This document shows, piece after piece, positions 7,696-10,000 of a stretch of DNA of 10,000 bases (its first letter is position 1; each line of letters opens with the position of its first letter). The stretch is from Theodoxus fluviatilis (taxonomy: Eukaryota; Mollusca; Gastropoda; Cycloneritida; Neritidae), in assembly GCA_034096865.1 (NCBI GenBank), contig JAWQFJ010016549.1:17501-27500 (forward strand). The letters are read 5' to 3'. Position numbers and translations under genes: made by a program. The notes below the pieces were generated by a model that saw only the letters and a program-made list of their open reading frames with translations, had not been told where the DNA came from and did not search any database.

Positions 7696-7773
7696 ACACA
7701 CGTGCGCGCTTACACATACTCCTGTGCATGCACGTACGCGCATGTGCACAAGCGCACACATGCACACGCGCGC
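7696..7773. repeat. Alternating purine-pyrimidine tract (Z-DNA-prone)
   Basis: Three perfectly alternating runs lie close together: 7696-7709 (14 nt), 7723-7750 (28 nt) and 7752-7773 (22 nt). They are rich in CG, CA and TG steps, the classic composition for left-handed DNA under supercoiling. It lies upstream of the LTR. Confidence 0.8.
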
Positions 7774-7925
7774 TTACAAACATATTTGCATATGTTGCGG
7801 AAGAATGTAAAATGATATAATCGTGTAAGATTGTTGGTGTTTGTGGAGGTGGTTTGTTTAAATAGCTAAAGAATTGTGTATTGCTTTAACGTGTTGTGCT
7901 ATGGGAAAACGGACGCATTCACCTC

Positions 7926-7949
7926 TCTTTGTTCTGCCCTGAACAAAGA
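7926..7949. repeat. 9-bp perfect hairpin in LTR U3
   Basis: TCTTTGTTC (7926-7934) pairs with GAACAAAGA (7941-7949) around TGCCCT. The AACAAAG core also resembles an HMG-box (SOX/TCF) site, which is only a resemblance. Confidence 0.6.
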
Positions 7950-7987
7950 CAGGTGGGGCACGTGAGCCAGGATGGCTCAGCATCTCC

Positions 7988-8076
7988 TTTGTTTGTAAGG
8001 GAGGGGGGGGGGGGGGGGGGGGGTATACTCGACCTCTGGTCTTTGTTTGTAGGGAAGGGGGTGGGGGGGTGGGGCT
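7988..8076 (+). repeat. Duplicated CTTTGTTTGTA + poly-G module, G21 run
   Basis: CTTTGTTTGTAAGGGAGGG (from 7988) runs into 21 consecutive G (8003-8023). A second copy, CTTTGTTTGTAGGGAAGGGGG, starts near 8041 and is followed by G-rich sequence to 8074. Both have G-quadruplex potential. The module lies upstream of the TATA box. Confidence 0.75.
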
Positions 8077-8179
8077 TTAAAAGTGTAACTTCCTATTTCC
8101 GTAACTGTCCTCCTGATTGGTTCTTGGGGCGGAAACGGAAGAGGTCGCCGGGAAGATTACCCACTAACCCACGCGTGAC

Positions 8180-8187
8180 TATATATA
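8180..8187 (+). promoter_or_regulatory. TATA box of LTR promoter
   Basis: TATATATA followed by CATTG. It is about 130 bp upstream of the AATAAA signal, the expected spacing for U3 promoter and R-region poly(A) signal in an LTR. Confidence 0.6.
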
Positions 8188-8314
8188 CATTGTCCATGTT
8201 CCGAAGGGGGGGTGAGAGCGCAAATGTCAGTGATGTAGGAGCGAGGAGAGCTCGTGGGGCTGTTGGCGCGTGTAGAAGCGCATCCGCCATCACTGTATGC
8301 CATGTCCAGTCTGG

Positions 8315-8320
8315 AATAAA
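8315..8320 (+). terminator. AATAAA polyadenylation signal in LTR
   Basis: AATAAA within CTGGAATAAACATC, between the TATA box and the LTR right edge. This arrangement is expected in the R region. Confidence 0.6.
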
Positions 8321-8409
8321 CATCAAGTAAGTCACCTGCCCGTGTCCATCTTCCTACGTTCCTGGCGAAAGCGAGGACGAATCGCAAGCAGACCACCGAG
8401 TAGTGACAC

Positions 8410-8427
8410 TGGAGCCTGGAGGCACTG
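8410..8427 (+). promoter_or_regulatory. Candidate primer-binding site
   Basis: TGGAGCCTGGAGGCACTG starts with TGG, the complement of the tRNA CCA end, one base after the presumed LTR end. I could not assign a tRNA. Confidence 0.35.
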
Positions 8428-8491
8428 GAGAGGTCAGTGGTCATTATTGTTTCCGTAACACTGGTTCCCAGACGGGGAAAAGCAGTGAAGC

Positions 8492-9904
8492 ATGGACATG
8501 TGGACAACAGAGGACATGTGGACATGGAGGCAGCCTGATCTGTATGACGGCGAGACATCGTTTGAAGCGTATCAGATTCAGTTCGAGATGGTAGCGGAGT
8601 TGGAAGGCTGGAATGAGAAGGAGAAAGCCTACTTTCTCGTTATCAGCCTGACCGGACCAGCGATGACACTCCTCGAAACCCTGCCACAGGAAGACATAAA
8701 GAACTACAACGCCCTAGCACAGGCTATTCGTGCCAGATTTCAAGGCAGTCGGAGCTTAGGCGGAGCATGGGCACTGCGCTACGCCAGAAGACTCGAGAGG
8801 GAGAAGGCAGAGGAGAAGGTGCAGCAGCGGAAGAAGGAAGCAGAGCTACGACAGAAAGAAGAGGGAGAACTGCGTCATCAGAAGTGGCGGGAGGGGATGG
8901 AGCTACTGAGGAAAGAAAGTGAGCAGAGAGAACTGCTACGACAGAAGGAGCAGATGAAGGCAGAAGATGGAAGAAAGAAGCTGAGCAGAGAGAACTGCTA
9001 CGACAGAAAGAAGCTGAGCAGAGAAATCTGCAGCAACAGAAGTGGCGGGAGGAGACGCGAGAGAGATGGAAGAAAGAAGATGAAGAGAGAGAACGGCGGT
9101 GGCGGGAGGAGAAGGCAGAGCAGCAGAAGAAGGAAGAAGAGAAAGAGCGGCGGTGGCGGGAGGAGAAGGCAGAGCAGCAGAAGAAGGAAGAAGAGAGGGA
9201 GCGGCGGTGGCAAGAGGAGAAGGCAGAGCAGCAGAAGAAGGAAGAAGAGAAGGAGAGGCAGTGGCAGGAGGAGAAGGCAGAGCAACGACAGAGAGAGGAA
9301 GAGAGGGAGCGGCGGTGGGAGGAGGAGAGGGCAGAGCAGCGGAGGAAGGAGGAGGAGAAGGAGCAGCGGCGATGGGAGGAGAGGGCAGAGCGGCGGAGGA
9401 AAGAGGAGGAGAAGGAGCGGCGGTGGGAAAGAGGAGGAGAGGGAGCGGCGGTGGCAAGAGGAGAAGGCAGAGCAGCAGAGGAAGGAAGAAGAGAAAGAGC
9501 AGCAGACGACGTGGGAGCAGACAGGGCAGCTGGTGGAGACCCCCCTAGAAGTAACCCCGGGTGTAGGGCCGCTCCAGGGCATGCTGCAGGCGGTGCAAGT
9601 GTCCGCAAGGGCACACCTGCAGCGGAGCGTGGGCAGAAAGAGGGCCGGCTACGACCGCAAGGCCGATCGCCAGACCTCTCCTGGGGGCACTGCGCCGTGG
9701 ATCTTCAGCCCACGCAACGCCAAGCTGGCCCAGTCACAGGCAGGACGGCGGAGGAAACGTGCCCGACCATGGAGGGTGGGCCGTGACCGTCGCGGGAAGT
9801 ACCGAGGGGTGTGCCGCGTTCAGCAGCACTCTTGCGCCCGACTCCGGATGGTGGACCGTGCCCGTCGGGGGAGGCACAAAGGAGAACCTCCGCCCGGCTG
9901 GTAG
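8492..9904 (+). pseudogene. Gag-coiled coil-integrase C-terminus fusion ORF of a gypsy element
   Basis: The 470-codon frame has no stop, yet it is a mosaic. Residues 1-110 resemble the N-terminal Gag/capsid domain of animal gypsy elements (LYDGETSFEAYQIQFEMVAE, LTGPAMTLLETLP, NYNALAQAIRARFQ). Residues 110-158 are a Glu/Lys/Arg-rich, coiled-coil-like stretch. Near 8966 (residue 159) the reading leaves the original frame: the charged repeat is now encoded one frame over, and this frame reads a Ser/Gly/Arg-rich shadow until about 9430 (residue 314). There a 26-nt deletion in one repeat unit restores the frame. Residues 357-420 (RAHLQRS, RKRAGYDRKADRQ, PWIFSPRNAK) resemble the end of gypsy integrase. 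No zinc knuckle, protease, RT or integrase core is present. Start at 8492: ATG just ahead of the Gag homology, after the LTR and leader. Confidence 0.7.
9091..9496 (+). repeat. Eight-unit 54-bp tandem array (18-residue charged repeat)
   Basis: Units start at 9091, 9145, 9199, 9253, 9307, 9361, 9415 and 9443; all are 54 bp except the seventh (9415-9442, 28 bp). In the frame of 9091 each encodes a version of ERRWQEEKAEQQKKEEEK, with Trp at position 4 or 5. This predicts a long charged helix, trichohyalin-like in style. The first three units are nearly identical in nucleotides, implying recent expansion, while units 4-6 have diverged. Frames on the opposite strand and the 9099-9548 frame are shadows of the same purine-rich DNA. 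Confidence 0.9.
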
Positions 9905-10000
9905 GCGGAGCCCACGCGGACAACCGACCCCTCGACGTTGATGTGGAGTGACTGGAGGGAGAGGGAGCCTTGGGTCGCCCTCCGAAGGTGAGAGCGACGA
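9905..10000 (+). other. 3' untranslated part of gypsy element, window edge
   Basis: No gene. GGAGGGAGAGGGAG (9954-9967) is a 14-nt purine run that could be a polypurine tract. The sequence after it does not match the start of the proposed 5' LTR, so the true tract and right LTR probably lie beyond the window. Confidence 0.4.

Larger units (their letters stand above)
7892..8408 (+). other. Putative 5' LTR
   Basis: The proposed left edge is TGTTGTGC (7892) and the right edge TGACA (8408), giving TGT...ACA ends. Inside lie a hairpin, a poly-G block, a TATA box and an AATAAA signal in the order U3-R-U5. The right edge is supported by the TGG of a possible primer site at 8410 and the Gag start 84 nt later. 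The left edge is a guess: other TGT sequences occur from 7828 on, and only the missing second LTR would settle it. Confidence 0.5.
7892..10000 (+). mobile_element. Ty3/gypsy-type LTR retrotransposon, internally deleted, right end off window
   Basis: An LTR-like region (TATA box, AATAAA, end ...TGACA at about 8408) is followed by a TGG-starting primer-site candidate, an 80-nt leader and a Gag ORF. The ORF runs into sequence resembling the C-terminal end of integrase. The roughly 3-4 kb that would normally encode protease, reverse transcriptase, RNase H and the integrase core is absent. The element therefore depends on another copy for movement. A second LTR is not seen before position 10000. 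Confidence 0.7.

Noticed and set aside
8202..8220. TCCGAAGG..TGAGAGCG occurs in the LTR (about 8199-8218) and again near 9980-9998, as if a second LTR began there
   Set aside because: The match needs a 5-base gap and the flanks share nothing, so it is too short to call a second LTR.
7896..8330. 144-codon plus-strand frame across the LTR
   Set aside because: It runs through the poly-G tract and the TATA/AATAAA region and has no protein-like motif.
8724..9614. 296-codon minus-strand Ser/Ala/Leu-rich frame and the 173- and 194-codon frames beside it
   Set aside because: They are reverse-strand shadows of the purine-rich 54-bp array and the Gag frame.

Overview
The window looks like repeat-dominated, non-coding DNA from an invertebrate animal nuclear genome. 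A mollusc, possibly a gastropod, is my best guess: the dense TGACCTTGACC repeats, abundant GA/TC and CA microsatellites and decayed non-LTR retrotransposons are typical of those genomes. This rests on memory of the repeat types, not on a search. I see no intact host gene, no tRNA or rRNA gene, and no bacterial features. Every convincing coding stretch belongs to a transposable element, and nearly all are truncated or broken.

Layout. 1-930: AT-rich, nothing recognisable. 931-1649: a composite repeat made of palindromes built on TGACCTTGACC / GGTCAAGGTCA, including a near-perfect 38-bp palindrome and an inverted repeat with 47-bp arms. 1650-2935: 5'-truncated LINE copy A (+), with at least three frameshifts and one stop in the C-terminal part of its reverse-transcriptase ORF, ending in (CAGTT)5 and then a TC microsatellite. 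3124-3579: unassigned. 3593-4287: a different, RTE-like LINE (-), 5'-truncated, with a perfect 13-bp target site duplication (3580-3592 and 4288-4300). 4535-7291: a CA/GA microsatellite block holding two LINE inserts in the same minus orientation. Copy B (4638-5592) carries a basic gag/ORF1-like frame and no reverse transcriptase. Copy C (5894-6945) carries the C-terminal part of a reverse-transcriptase ORF related to copy A. A 299-nt pure-purine tract separates B and C, and another GA tract lies upstream of C. 7292-7890: unassigned, with a Z-DNA-prone alternating tract.

About 7892 to the end: the left part of a Ty3/gypsy-type LTR retrotransposon. It has an LTR-like region with a TATA box, an AATAAA signal and a G21 run. 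One long ORF (8492-9904) begins as Gag, passes through an eight-unit 54-bp Glu/Arg/Lys array read partly out of its original frame, and ends in what looks like the integrase C-terminus. The protease, RT, RNase H and integrase core are absent, so this is an internally deleted, non-autonomous element.

The most interesting signal is that LINE copies A, B and C share a distinctive 3' end (GTAATGGGCC..GGCC, CAATAAAC-like, GTTC repeats), and all three end directly in TC repeats. B and C also have TC repeats at their 5' ends, as expected for a retrotransposon that integrates into (TC)n/(GA)n microsatellites.
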